64,000 nt of DNA from DASVHS01 sp035468985 (GTDB taxonomy: Bacteria > Acidobacteriota > Thermoanaerobaculia > Gp7-AA8). The translations under genes and the position numbers were made by a program. The stretch is from positions 1-64,000 of the forward strand of contig DATISF010000016.1 of NCBI GenBank assembly GCA_035468985.1, in the 5' to 3' direction. The notes under the pieces were generated by a model. That model did no database searches and was not told the DNA's origin. It saw nothing but the letters and a program-made list of their open reading frames with translations. This document shows positions 29,001 to 36,700 of this stretch, piece after piece (position 1 is the first letter of the stretch; each line of letters begins with the position of its first letter).

Positions 29001-30701
29001 GGCCAATCGATGACCAACACGATGTACACCGACCTGATCGCCTGGGGCAGCAACTACCTGGTCGCAATCAGCGACGGCCTCTCCGGCTGGGACGTCGTGG
29101 TTATCGATCGGCGCGATGTGAACGCCATGAAGATGGTCGGGCGTCTGCAGATCCCGCAGATCACCGGATTGCGCGGGCGGATTGTGGGGTCGACGCTGTA
29201 TGTGGCCGGTGAAGAAGGCGGTGTGGCCACCGTCGATCTCTCGACGCCGTCGGCGCCTCGGCTCGTTTCGATCCTCGACACGCCGGGACAGGCTTTCGGG
29301 ATCGACGTCAGCGGGCCGGCGGTGATGGTCGCCGACCGCAGCCTCGGTGTCACGTTCCTCGACAACTCCGCCGGAACCATGCGGCAGGTCGGAACGCAAG
29401 CAGTCGCGGGCGAAGCATGGGACGTGGCGCTCGCCGGCACGAGCCTCTACATCGCGAACGACCTCGGCCTGGCCGTGCTGCAGAACGTCGCCGTCGCTCC
29501 CGACATCGTTCCGTCGCTGATCACCATCGAGAACACGACCGCCTCGACGGCGACGGTCACTGGCTCCGATCACGCGGTCGTCGGTCAGGCGCCTGTGCAG
29601 ATCGTCATCGGAACGAGCACCATGACCGCGGGCGGGACCGGGTCATTCACGGCGACAGTGCCGGCGCGGAACGGCGATTCGCTCTCGCTCACCGCCACCG
29701 ACCGTCTCGGACGCTCGAGCACGAAGCCGATCGGCGTCGTTCCGTTTGTCACGATCGCCAGCGATCAACGCGGCACGCGCGACGAAGACGCGAATTTCTT
29801 CGCTCGCCGCGCCGTGGGCGATGGAACCAATGTCATCGTCACGAACGGCAACCAGTACGGTGTGCCGCCCGCGCAAGGGACGAGCCGCATGCTCCTTTTC
29901 CGCCAGCCCGATGCGAGCGCTCCGGCGACGCTGACGGCGTTCGATGCGGGCGCCGGCTGGATCAACGACGAAGACGTTCGTTCCGGCTATGCGTACATCG
30001 CCGCGGATCGCTTCGCGGTCGTCGACTACATCAGCAGCACGCCAGTGCGGTATTTCGCAAACTCCGACAGCGCCGGACGCGAAGGCGCGGTCGCGGTGTC
30101 GGGCAATTACGCCTACACCGCGGAAGCAGGCGCGAATCACACCGGGACGATCTTCGTCTATGACATCACCACCCCGGCCGCGCCGATTCTGGTCAAAACG
30201 CAGGCCATCGCCTCGGCCACGCCGACCGACTATCGCAAACTGATCGCATCCGGCACCGGATATCTCTTCGCCATCTCGCCCGATGGGAATCGCGACCTCA
30301 CCGTCATCGACATCACCACGCCCGCTTCGCCGGTTCGCGTGACCGAGCTCGATGTTCCAGGCTTCGCGGCGTTCGGCGGAACGTTGAGCGGCACGACGCT
30401 GTATCTCGTCGGTGGTGACGCCGGCGTGGCCATCGTCGACGTCAGCAACCCGGCAGTGCCGCGCGTGCTCTCGGTGATCGACACGCCGGGAATCGCGGCC
30501 GCCATCGCCGCCACCACCGCGAATGAAGCTGTCGTCGCGGACGGGTCGACCGGCCTCACGTTCCTCGATACCAGCGACAAACAGCGTCCGATCGTCCTCG
30601 GCAGCCAGCCCTTGCAGGGGAATGCCGACGACGTTCGTGTCTTCAACGATCAGATCCACGTCGCGACCGAGACGCGCTTCTACATCGTGAAACGGCCATG
30701 A
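14037..30701 (+). CDS. Giant secreted multidomain protein with CarboxypepD-like, Ig-like, Gly-rich and LVIVD-type propeller modules
   Basis: 5554 residues. A Sec signal (MRYRLAAAVLVAQSLCAAPL) is followed, in order, by a unique region (to about residue 900) and about ten CarboxypepD-regulatory-like beta-sandwiches (about 900-2090). Next come SbsA-type Big_5 domains (VVSITPADGAQSVSPDSTIR near residue 2105) and other Ig-like units. Two Gly-rich solenoid-like segments follow (about 2775-3100 and 3560-3900). The end is formed by four modules of about 400 residues each, with LVIVD-type motifs such as LVVFDTTNPAPVQTRVVST (about 4045-5554). Modules 2 and 3 are near-identical. No LPXTG, PEP-CTERM, beta-barrel or T9SS tail is visible. 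It has no catalytic motif, which suggests a structural or adhesive cell-surface protein. It is coupled by an ATGA overlap to the next giant gene. Confidence 0.85.
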   Translation: MRYRLAAAVLVAQSLCAAPLLGGEITSGSLQIQGVALEVDTPAVTTGIDIPTTIQTKFGGKTNDAAPSVEGLLAVAELTGPGLDSPIQLTTAPGYRFQIPGFSQEGVYTLQNIRLMKGSEFVAPAVPPAAAITVANILQTSVKVHQLTPDELRSRGIVLDGRNYNVYEYSFTFLVNGQTIEVPFPVVVDTRTHEVTPLGKETPFTLPNTGQAKPPRWSPPDVIPFELPPDPEAMAQQGQSGQTPQDRATPVRRPSIPAAIVIPNSLAVLHQFFAVILTVSNGAPSGSTARLDDLRATIKLPTALRPVKSNPSVAFGQPVPIVDPTTGVTFLVAQAKGEAEWDVEGLQPGTHTIDIEIRATLRETGQADVPLKATPRASIVVHDPRFNLTFSHPDTVRKGIDYSTYTFVTNMSGSAQTMRVGNGVPSCDQAAGANVCRIGGADSDELTLASGEMKMIEYTLRPGITGHVFATAGSIDNPDNITAAVQLHMGVSESGVPLSPATLVMPYYAQFVNPDLVDANLQLLGLGYSVATAPVNQTTAKFPRVIRSDVFYRAADIARAGQRIFVSNGAPDAKRDAIAHLALDLLGNGTELREWDDLRRQEKSGRVAGASVFAELNSAGMARRASIAEFVDLFASATSYRTPYVMAIAHGPAAAGSPRPYALSLRGESGRRADVPNEAASGWIRDLPFSDISRFDVAALARAGEIALVGRWTENIDVVVTPSVSGPFAIEIVFPGTNDGTAMRAHFDVNGTAGEPIRIPITRGATSLNAILPNGGFSATTTASAVAVVPLQIVGGRQDLNLDPDGHKVSILFNRPVAIQTSGDWRSKFAATIAFNRDGVIYNGPRAIFAAAMQDDNRVINLSFDSVLTTNAAYAIAVSPLVDPLTQSEVAFAQPVTPKIDNDRPAAIVYGKFLKSDNTPIGGSEVRLYTGHFQGCTVGIMDGDPPVDCNPYREAPQYVKSEADGTFLFEYIPRDPIGDPGLTGSYRLLGVSAAGRYTIVDGSVRLPGRVHFVNLQLLGRGAAEGTAVYDNGQKVAGASVFVGSTMFNIGRQTTTDASGFFHVEDLPVGPITFAVTDSAGNVAYASGEIAAPGQLITKQLVIVRKPFPGTGTVFGVVRRSDTNAPVVAARVGVYSQGFGLSETLTDPDGRFEFRKVPAGFVTVLAAEWSVSRQSASIDFDLHADEVHESNLMLSVPPPSDATASLGGDVIRENPLFPGDPTKYERVSGAIVRLAGRPVTADSNGHFTFDSLPLTFANQTITAYDPSTKRVGSAQTPTLTEAGPNNVSIFMAANSFGTGTIRARVINAAGQPVTGFRVIEPGFPPTSFQSIGGGLYELTANVGGNVDIWAIQGPSAYGDQYAHDSVHLEFPGQIASVTLRLPGQGTVRAKLHGDFDVIGDVTLSYAAWDEAEQALRPKSRTLSTSESGIAGYATFSDPKVPALQGYILESSHPSYGYASQSGKLAFDGDFATHTLQLNKLASIRGTIYAIDGRTPIAGAAVHLINGVVDAGVTNSQPDGTFSYRDVPANTPFTIRAEATQSGIYRAGIAYGTTPALGGPADGISVIMRRRGNVEGTVVDANNTAVPLAKFWLRELDFPARGFGSDADPITADIAGRFAINNVFVGALRAKAWDPSNQDLRGDWSGTLDEEGQTITIRIQIGSAGTGGIQVTVADPNQSNLPVANAEVGLDRGGGLFDLTTSDGNGVATFQQVPVGTYSVSAYSKALGKSGSSASIDVARDLVTQLRVLLEFSGKVDGALTDPESVPAGSAVPGATVTLTGSGYQTRSSTNPSGAFTFDGVREGLFALEAKDTESNRRAAASHIMSAADPHPVINLELERTETLNVAVYLPDDTGASSGILAPPVAIDVSQRSGEFSRSAQGNPIVMPKLLATEPYSIAVHEIGGQQRELSFGGAFPKGTAADPVKLVYPAFGEVDVTVMQGGAPASGARVTIAGGRSVTLFTDATGHVSATGFLLGNVSAQATSVDGGFSGSASGTLSRQSVPAQLTIDLGAFAGITGLVEAESGGPSAGTRVLASFGRTLEAMTGANGGYTFQGIPTTAGGTLVTLTYIGADGVTIGGRQTVTLGNDAASKIITLPTVKLDATPPQVVSITPADGAQSVSPDSTIRFVFSERIRADQITNTDLQLLPADGTAQVIASFDPPVVAADGTFAITMRPPPPPAGQRFPLKSNTLYRVIVSGAIEDLTAHRLPSPLGITFTTSDYTEPHVIKVVPAVTTPVPEQVTFEFHFNEPVDPAPWQPGGGASFHFYKISAPGPGGQIVAEKAGRAYLDPATSLTLFFAPNDPIESESYYRVVFSGIRDLQGNALAEQTFHFFSFDKTKPFVRLITPVPDTYPLISGVEYVLTPDLRNGTADGPVATDVASVDYFRVDGATETYLTTPRTGPFAYRFVAPEAPDAGLTYSLRARATDGSGNVSDPATISWTVKANQPPKNVAMTFTPATAYPANSVIVAVEFDDEGTFATAGVTLRATKTNATPYTETQTKQVTRATVADPWPQAKLTFKLPPDLDPATAASFTATVTDVRGLSTSQTASLTLLVDQVNPALLTITPAAETTYHLGDKYTVQATASDSETGVAEVDFTIDGQTYAVPATTPVIGSKTFASPQITVPAKNVDTRVTVVVTAKDYQGNSASKAFEIVYIGVNDPSVPKGTWLCPIDRAVIPGNQTNFSVPLRVSATDDIAVTSVAFLVPGIATPIPAMQVPGTNEYTASATLPTTPAEGSDFTLTAVISDADTTHTIELRIAIDVVAVDQVVDATQAITTDNVAQFDNKSILVRTPAGRLVTHVPVTLKNLIVLDGGRVDTIESTSTLAQKVDLTIVDHLYVDCASAIDETAKGNSGGAAGAGGSHGGLGTIASGGVTNPTYDSIRDPAQLGSGSVAGGGTISLSAAALDAALGRIAVAGSIRADGASGAGAGSGGSIRVNARHVIVGPSAHITANGGDGSPSAGGGGRIAITGSERLDIPAVLTQVEARGGNGGGGAGTIFVRRPGQADGELFIGASTSSAAVRATPLGSIGTGTAAAITANSLTDSTRTFDAAVVGESVLLDQTYKVISLSADRHTLFTDPADGPLTGGPTYRGVLRADRIEVGVKSLARFDDSFLTGGTLDNSAAVVKNSGAAMLLYSDHPSVAVTTAPAAGGTVIRGMSLDVGYDASSAAGIAASSVEFSGIAPIGESFSSYPLSLPGHHVGVAIPSTQTLGPAALNVRITDRADRTVDAPAISFNVIDNQPPAIDAFTAIPDSLYPGKSVAVSVSASDDLAVTRLSITSTIGGTPSTQSVTPNTRSAAQTASVVVPITTPGGTPMTIEAAAEDGYPARTATRQTKTITILSDTVAPALSIVAPAADQLFSEGTGATFTVTVNATDAEVGVKSVTAGVGGGAAVPLSGTATPNQWSGSVPVPSVDGADPVPFTVTVIASDFAGNTTPASVNIRVQPLLDPTAPSLAWTCGTSGAMYPAGYPAPLRVFAKGVLVGGVLNGVQKVEFFANGSTTPIPAAAVTGVPDQYEASYTIPALADGTVIPVKAVATSASGAASDLTTQISVIADGLAIVTSNVTLDATNASSYDGKSVVVQSGTLTVVGAHSFDRLIVLNGATATHPAGGGTKLDLTMTRRTFVACGGSIDVTGRGYPGSQTNPFATPPGNGGGGAHIGIGGLWNTPAATSFGKIDHPQESGGGGEHATAGSPGGGIIRLSTTTLLNEGAIRANGASQAGQDRGGAGGSVWMTATKLIGGGTVEANGSASATFGAGAGGAIAIEYTDSASVVPACSAKSGGSVNAKYGGAGAILISGPLSAYGDLTIDNGGRIGQNTDLPSLGGGIAQSGSSGATLVTDRPTNIADFFAGHWIEITDSNGVRRGIWRVGTINGKTVTLLPNGAETMNVAVGDAWRGVFRFDSLKLRSSTLQTQDRLLLGLPADLDASSSIVGNNQAAPLFDTSKIAVQTSPTGSSVIGRPGAVTDADPPIALTATNTRTGQTWTGAASGNGSLALGVQGNAGDTITLQARDANIFPLTSPAVVVGTLGATTNTVPTQLDKSAWTTDAGFKPQTIALNGAVLAVSSASGVSGSTSDKLVVLDVSDPAHPAFVRTVSTVANVRDVTIVDGWAYIAGDRFGTLDLRNTTSAIVLPCDTGGVENAVAVAGGYAFTAENSGSSDGRIYVYDTANPAAPRCISEQTPLAGQSMLNTIYTDLIAWGADYLVGISNGASGWDVVVIDRRDISALRMAGRLQIPNFTAWRARLHGSMLYVVSTTTAELAIVDLSNPALPVVAARLPIPVGAGGISLLDDFALIADTTNGLLATTIDPAPPAIAGDASTTGNAMDVAATGGYAYVANETGVAVVPISVAPVIDRSRIAMSLSGTMVTVTGARRAVTTGSASSSVQFTDTATAASVTLPVNADGTFSASLPASGGDTITIKATDSDGRASGPLPIGTVPFGTSATLTPIVIGDANFHARAVKVEGTLAAVSSWNSSSSNLVVFDTTNPAPVQTRVVSTVNNVRDFELINGWAYIVGDRFGTIDLRSGTSTINLPCDTSGVENAIAVAGGYAFTAENSGSSDGRIYVYDVANPAAPRCLNEQQPLAGQSMPNTIYTDLIAWGTSYLIGISDGTSGWDVVVIDRRDVNAMKMVGRLQIPQIAGFRGRLVGSTLYVAGKDGGVAAVDLSTPTAPGLLSVVDTPGQAFGIEVSGTTAMVADRGAGVTFLDNGSGTLRTIGTQPVGGEAWDVALGGANLYIANDQGLVVLQNVAAPPRIISSMIAVSADGTVSGSTGAITGLGPLSVDVKNSTTGASRTITLNSGAAFSTLITASAGDTITVKATDAYARSAGPVVIGSVPFGTATTQTAIAIGDANFRARTLKVEGTMAVIATYPMYGQASSNLVVFDISNPLPVQTRVVSTVNNVRDLELINGWAYVVGDRFGTIDLRSGTSTINLPCDTSGVENAVAVSGGYAFTAENSGNTDGRIYVYDVSNPAAPRCLSEQQPLLGQSMTNTMYTDLIAWGSNYLVAISDGLSGWDVVVIDRRDVNAMKMVGRLQIPQITGLRGRIVGSTLYVAGEEGGVATVDLSTPSAPRLVSILDTPGQAFGIDVSGPAVMVADRSLGVTFLDNSAGTMRQVGTQAVAGEAWDVALAGTSLYIANDLGLAVLQNVAVAPDIVPSLITIENTTASTATVTGSDHAVVGQAPVQIVIGTSTMTAGGTGSFTATVPARNGDSLSLTATDRLGRSSTKPIGVVPFVTIASDQRGTRDEDANFFARRAVGDGTNVIVTNGNQYGVPPAQGTSRMLLFRQPDASAPATLTAFDAGAGWINDEDVRSGYAYIAADRFAVVDYISSTPVRYFANSDSAGREGAVAVSGNYAYTAEAGANHTGTIFVYDITTPAAPILVKTQAIASATPTDYRKLIASGTGYLFAISPDGNRDLTVIDITTPASPVRVTELDVPGFAAFGGTLSGTTLYLVGGDAGVAIVDVSNPAVPRVLSVIDTPGIAAAIAATTANEAVVADGSTGLTFLDTSDKQRPIVLGSQPLQGNADDVRVFNDQIHVATETRFYIVKRP
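22360..23340 (+). other. Gly-rich solenoid-like segment 1 within the first giant gene
   Basis: Encodes strands introduced by LKNLIVLDGGRVDTIES, then GNSGGAAGAGGSHGG and repeated GGSIRVNARH/GGGRIAITGS units. It is paralogous to 24715-25810, with the same order of elements. The pattern resembles haemagglutinin-type beta-helices. Confidence 0.5.
24715..25810 (+). other. Gly-rich solenoid-like segment 2 within the first giant gene
   Basis: Parallel to segment 1: FDRLIVLNGATATHPAGGG, then GNGGGGAHIGIGG, GAGGSVWMTATKLIGGG and GAGGAIAIEYT. It ends in a conserved GVFRFDSLKL turn that corresponds to GVLRADRIEV in segment 1. Confidence 0.5.
26150..30690 (+). repeat. Four tandem 1.2-kb LVIVD-type modules
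   Basis: The same anchor (GTTTCGACCG or a near match) occurs at 26328, 27531 and 28731, a spacing of 1203 and 1200 bases. A fourth, diverged module ends the gene. The protein segment YAFTAENSGSSDGRIYVYD is identical in modules 1 and 2 and nearly so in module 3. Each module combines a propeller-like LVIVD run with one Ig-like linker. Confidence 0.85.
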
Positions 30702-33700
30702 GCTCGATGAGAGGGCTGCGCACGGCGCTCGGCGCCATCACCGTGATGCTTCTCGCATCCACGGCCGAGCTGCACGCGGCCGCGGAGGTCGTGTATCAGG
30801 AGAACTTCGATGGCTACGCGGCACAGGCGAATCCATCGGGGTGGGTCGACACCGTGGTGGGCTACCTCTCCACCCGCCGCCGGCTGGTGGGCTCCGGCGG
30901 TTCGCTCTACAAGACGTCCGCGGATCCGCTCGATGCGGCCAATGTCGTGTTCGGTGCGAAGAACGCCTCGGGCGATCCACAGGGCTCCGAGGGACGCTTC
31001 GGTGTGTTCTCGACGCTGACGGCGCCGGCATTCGCACGCAGCCTCGACTTTACCGGACGATTCCTGCGCGGGAGCAGCGACACGCGGATCGGTGTGACGT
31101 TCTTCTCGTCATACCCCGATAAAGACCGCTACGGCCTGATCGGCCTAGCGCCGGCGAGCGACGGCCACCTGACGATGCAACTGTTCTCGTACGGCGCGGG
31201 ATCGTTCTCCGGCGCGACGGACAGCGGATTCACGCCCGACCCGAACGTCTGGTATCGGTTCCGCGTCGTCGTCGATGCAGACGGAATCGAGACGTCGGTC
31301 CGTGCACGCTTCTGGCGCTACGGCGAAGCCGAGCCATCGATCGACTCGATCGCGGCGACTCAACGCGATGCCGAGCGCCTCACCGGCGGTCGCATCGGCA
31401 TCTGGTCCGCGATTTCGGGCCCGGCATATGTCGACGATCTCGCCGTTAGCTCGGCGAGCGCCCCGATCGCGGGGCAGCCGTCGATCTCGATCAGCTCGCC
31501 GTCAGCGAACCAGATGATCGGCTCTCCGCGCGTGGTTGTCAGCGGGACGATTGCCAACGTAACCGCGGTGACCGTGAATGGTGTCGGCGCCTCGGTCGAT
31601 CCGGCGCGCGGCACATTCACCTCTCCCGAGATTCCGCTTTTGGAAGGGGAGAACGCGATCGTGGCCATCGCGTCGGACGCGGGCGGGCAGACCGCCAGCG
31701 CATCGATTCAGGTCATCGTCGACACACGCGCCCCTGAGCTGACGGTGTCGGCGCCGCTCTCCGGGGCCTGCATCGACGCAACGACGATCGACGTACGTGG
31801 CACGGCGACGGACAGCGCGCTCAAATCGGTGAAGGTCACGGCTGGCGCATCATCGATCGACGCCGTAATCGCCGCCGATTCCTCGTGGTCGGCATCCGTT
31901 CCCGCGCCGGCGGAGGCGGAATACGCGCTGAAGGTCGAGGCGAGCGACACGCTCGGACATACTTCGACGGCGATTCTCGCGGTCACGGTCGACCGCACTC
32001 CGCCGCGGATCGATGTCTCCGAATCGGGCGCTGCACTCGACGGCGTGATCACGAACCGCTCGCTCGCGCCCATCGTGACGACCAACGATGCCCTGGCGAC
32101 AACGACCACGACACTTGACGGTGCTCTGTACTCGGCGGGTGTGGTGATCACGGCCGAGGGCAATCATCAGATCAAAGTGACGGCCACCGACTGCGCGGGG
32201 CATGTCGCACAAAAGACTGTCAGCTTCACGATCGATCGCACGCCGCCGCAAATCCTGACGGTGACGCCGTCGAGTGGCTCGACGATCGCTGCAAAGTCCG
32301 CGCTGACCGGGACGGCGTCGCCGGATGCGGCAAACATTACGATCGAACCGGCCGCGATCGGTGCCGCCATGACCAGCGGCACGTTCACGGTCACCGATGT
32401 ACCGCTCAGCGAAGGCGCGAACGATCTGACGATCGTGTTGATGGATCATGCGGGGAACACTTCGCGGACCGCCTACCAGCTCACGCTCCATTCGCTGGCC
32501 CCGTCCATCGAGATCGTCGAAAACGGGTCACCGATCGCCCCCGGCGCGCTCTTCAATCGCGCCGTGAGCCCCATCATCCGCTCGAGCGCTCCTGACGCGA
32601 AGATCACCGCAACCCTCAACGCCGCTGCCTACACGTTGGGCACCACGATCACGGCCGATGGCGGCTACACGCTGGCCGCGATCGCCACCGACGCCGCGGC
32701 ACACGCCGTTCAGGCGACAGTCACATTCACGATCGATACGACCCCGCCCACGGTGAAGGTCACATCACCCCTGGATGGCGCGTCTGTGACCGCGACGACC
32801 GTCGATGTGCGTGGCACGGTCAGCAGCGATGCGCTGTTTGTTTCGGTGAACGGAGTCGGCGCTGTGATCGACGCCGGCACCTTCGTCGCCACGATTCCGC
32901 TCGATGCCGGGCCGAACGACATTGCGGCCATTGCTCGCGATCCTGCCGGCAACATCGCCGCCGACCGCCTGGTGCTCACGCGCGTCGGCGGACCGCGCGG
33001 CATCCTACTGACCTCACCACCCGACGGGATGGTGACAAACCGCAATACGATCGCCGTCACCGGTCAGTTGCTGACGGGGTCGGAGGGCGCGAAGGTCACC
33101 ATCGGCGGATCTGACGTTCCCGTCGACGCGCTCGGATCGTTCCGGAAGAACGATTTCGCGTTGTCCGAGGGCGATAACGTGATCGTGGCCGCCGTTCAGG
33201 CGGAGGGTGGGGAGACCAATCAGGTTTCCGTCCACGTCCTCGCCGATCGCATGCCGCCGCGGCTGCGGGTCCTCGCGTCGGGTCAGCCGGTTCCTGACGC
33301 TGCGCGGTTCGGGGATCGTGCCGTGATCACCGTCGAGGCCACCGACGGGAACGAGTCGCTGACGCCGCAATTGACTGTGGACGGCACCAGCACGGCCCTG
33401 CCGGCGACCATCACCGCACCGGGCGGACACACCATCGGCGCCAGCGCACGCGATCGCGCCGGCAACGAGACGCGCATGGAGCGGACGATTTTCATCGGCG
33501 CGAATGGCGCGGAGGGATGCGCGCTCGGCTCGTTCGATCCGCCCAGCGGATCCGTCGTCACCGCGAACAGCATTACAGTCGCCGGCCGCTCGGGCGGCGC
33601 GGCGGGGGTGAAGATCAACGGGAACGCCGCGTTCGTCGCGAACGGTTCATTCTGCGGCACCGTGGAGCTCCCGGCCGAAGGTGAAAACGGCGTCACCATC

Positions 33701-36700
33701 GTCTGCACCGACGCCGGCGGCAATCCGACCGGCACGCCGGCGACGATCATTCTGCGGCGTGTGACCGGTGAGCCCTCGCTGACGATCAGCAATCCGAGCG
33801 AGGGCGCATCGATCGGCAGCGACGCGATCACGGTGACCGGCACCGCGGGCGCGGGCGTGACTGCCATCGACGTCAACGGAGTGGCCGCCACGATCAGCGG
33901 CGATTCGTTCAGCGCGGCGGGTGTGCGGCTTGCCGGCGGACTGAACGTGATCGTGGCGCGCGGCCATAACGCTGCCGGCCGCATCGCGGCCGTCTCTCGC
34001 CGCGTCGTCTATCTCAAGGACGCGCCATCGCTCACGATCACATCGCCTGGGGTTGCGCTGACGACCGGCACGCCATCGATCGACGTCACCGGCGGTTGGA
34101 GCAATCTCGATCCGGCGACGATCGCCATCGCGGGTGCGGCCGTTCAAACCACCTCGTTCGACGACAGATCCGGCACGTTCTCGGCGAGAAGCGTCGCGCT
34201 GACCGCCGGTCAGCAAACCATCACCGTCAGCGGCCGCGACACCCTCAGCCGCACGGCAACGGCGACGGTCGATGTGACGGTCACTCCTGGCGCGCCATCA
34301 ATCTCGATCACGGATCCAGCGGACAACTCCATCGCCGGTGCCAGCACAGGTTCAACATTCACGGTCTCCGGAACGTTCGCTGCCGCGCCCGGATCGACGG
34401 TCGATGTCGGCGGCGTGCCGGCGGCCGTCACCGGTTCGTCGTTCACGGCGACCGTTCCGTTCTCCACGATGCCCAACGGCATCACGCCGGTCGTTGCTCG
34501 CGTGACCGAGCCGGTCGGTGCGGTGGCGATTGACGCGATCCGGGTGCAGAAGCTCACGGTGGCACCTCGCGTCATCGACGGTTTCCCTCCGGCGAACGCG
34601 GTGGAAGTGGATGCCGGCGCGCTGCCGCTCGTCCTCTTCTCGGCCCCGATGGACCGTACGTCGCTCGCATCAGCGTTCCGGCTCGAGACGTCGGGCGGCT
34701 CGCCGGTCACGGGCACGCTGCGCGTCGATGGCGACGTCCTCACGTTCGCTCCCGCGGCGCTTCTGGCGAGCGGCGGAACGTACACGCTGCGTGTAACGAC
34801 CGCGGCGCACGACATCGCCGGCAATCCGCTCGGCGCGGAGTTCACGAGCAGCTTCACGGTCGCGTCGAGCGCGCCGGGAACGCCGCCCGCCGTCACTCCG
34901 ATCGAGGCAGCCATCTGCGCGCAGCAGAAGGAAATTCGCGGCGTGGCGCCGGCCGGATCGCGTGTGCGCCTCGACTATGGGGCGCTGTCGCTGAACACGA
35001 ACGCCTCCTCGACGGGCGCGTTCACGTTCCAGCTTCCGCTGTCCGGGCAGTCCGGCTGCCAGATCGCCCGCGTGCGCGTCGCGGGCGCTGACGGCTCGCT
35101 GTCGCCGTCGACCGAGGTCAGATTCCAGGTCGACTGCAACGGGCCGCAGGTAACCGGCGCGGCGTTCGATCGCGCCGCAAATCGCCTGGCCATCACGTTC
35201 TCGAAACCGATGAACGCGTCGACGCTCGTCGTCGGCCAGGGCGGCTCGATTCTGCTGCAGCTCGGCTCCCGGTTCGTGTCCGGTACCGTGTCGATTTCCG
35301 GGAACGTGGCCACGATTTCGCCGGCCGACGATCTGTCGCAGCAGAGCTTCACGCTGAGTGTGACGACGGACGCACAGGACACCTCCGGCGCGAAGCTCGC
35401 GTTCGCATACACCCAGGACTTCACCTTCGACGCCGATCAGCCTCCCTCCTCGAACCACGGCCTCGGATTCATGTCCGGCGAAGTGTTCGACGGGGATACG
35501 GGTCGTCCGCTCGGCGGGGCCAGCGTCTCGATCGAGGTGCCCACAGCGGAGACGATCTCGGCGACCACCGACGCGCGCGGACGCTACGCCGCGCAACTCC
35601 CGGAGGGCGCCCACACGATTCGAATCTCCGCGCCGGGGTTTGTCACGGTCTGGCGGCAGATCATCGTGGTCGCCGGCTCGGGCGTGATTCCGATCGACGT
35701 TCGCCTGGCGAAGAAGGGGAGTCTGGCCACCGCCGGCAGCGGCGATCTCGTGATCACGCACGCGGCACTCGCACCTGCCGAGCTTCGGATTCCGGCGGGC
35801 GGCGTTGCCGCGGGAACGAGTGTCTCGCTGACTTCGCTCGCCGCGCAGTCGCTGCCGGGGCTGCTGCCGCTCGGATGGTCACCGCTGGCGGCCGCCACGA
35901 TCGACAGCGGCGCGTCGCCGATTTCCGCCGCGCAACTGACCTTCACTGTCGCAGCGGCGGACATCACTGCCGCCGCGCAAATCATCAGCGCGGTTCGCTA
36001 CCGCGACGATCGCGATGAGTGGCAGGTGCTGGTTCCCGTGGTGAACATCGGTTCCGACGGCAAAGCGGCGCTGCCGATCGACGCGCCCGGAACCTACGCG
36101 CTCGTCTACGCGGATCGTGCGGCCGGTCTGGTCCGGCCTCCGGCAGTCATCAGCGGCGGAACGCTGCAGGGTGTGATCGATCCATGCGCCGGCGGCACGT
36201 GTCCGCCGCTGACAGCGAAGTCCTTCACGATCGATCCTCCGGTCGTCCTTCCGACCGGGCGTTCGATCGTGACGTTGAAGATCAACGGTCTGCCGCCGGC
36301 AGTCTTCCCGTCCGGCACGGCTGTGCAGGCATACATCGACGAGGAGCTGCAGCTCGCGGACGGCTCGCGCGTCTCCGATCCGCCGTTCACGACCGACCTG
36401 CTCCTCTATCGCACGCTCTCCGGCGACCCCGCCGTCGCGCAACTGCAGCTCGCCCCCAGCGCCAAGGCGGCGGAGCTCGTGCTGAACGTCGGGTTCGATC
36501 ACATCCGGATCGTGCCTTATCCCGGACGTCTCGACCGCGGGACGATCATCGGACCGGAGGGTGGGCGGGTGCCGGGTGACAGCGGCGTGTCGATCGACCT
36601 TCCGTCGGGCGCGGCTCCGGAAGCGCTCCGTGCGACTTCCGCGGCGATCACCGACTTCGGCCCATTCGGATCGATTGCCGGATTCAGCATCGTCGGCGGA

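Noticed and set aside
26150..30690. Regularly spaced repeats as a CRISPR-like array
   Set aside because: The unit is 1.2 kb, fully coding and in frame; there are no short direct repeats with unique spacers anywhere in the window.
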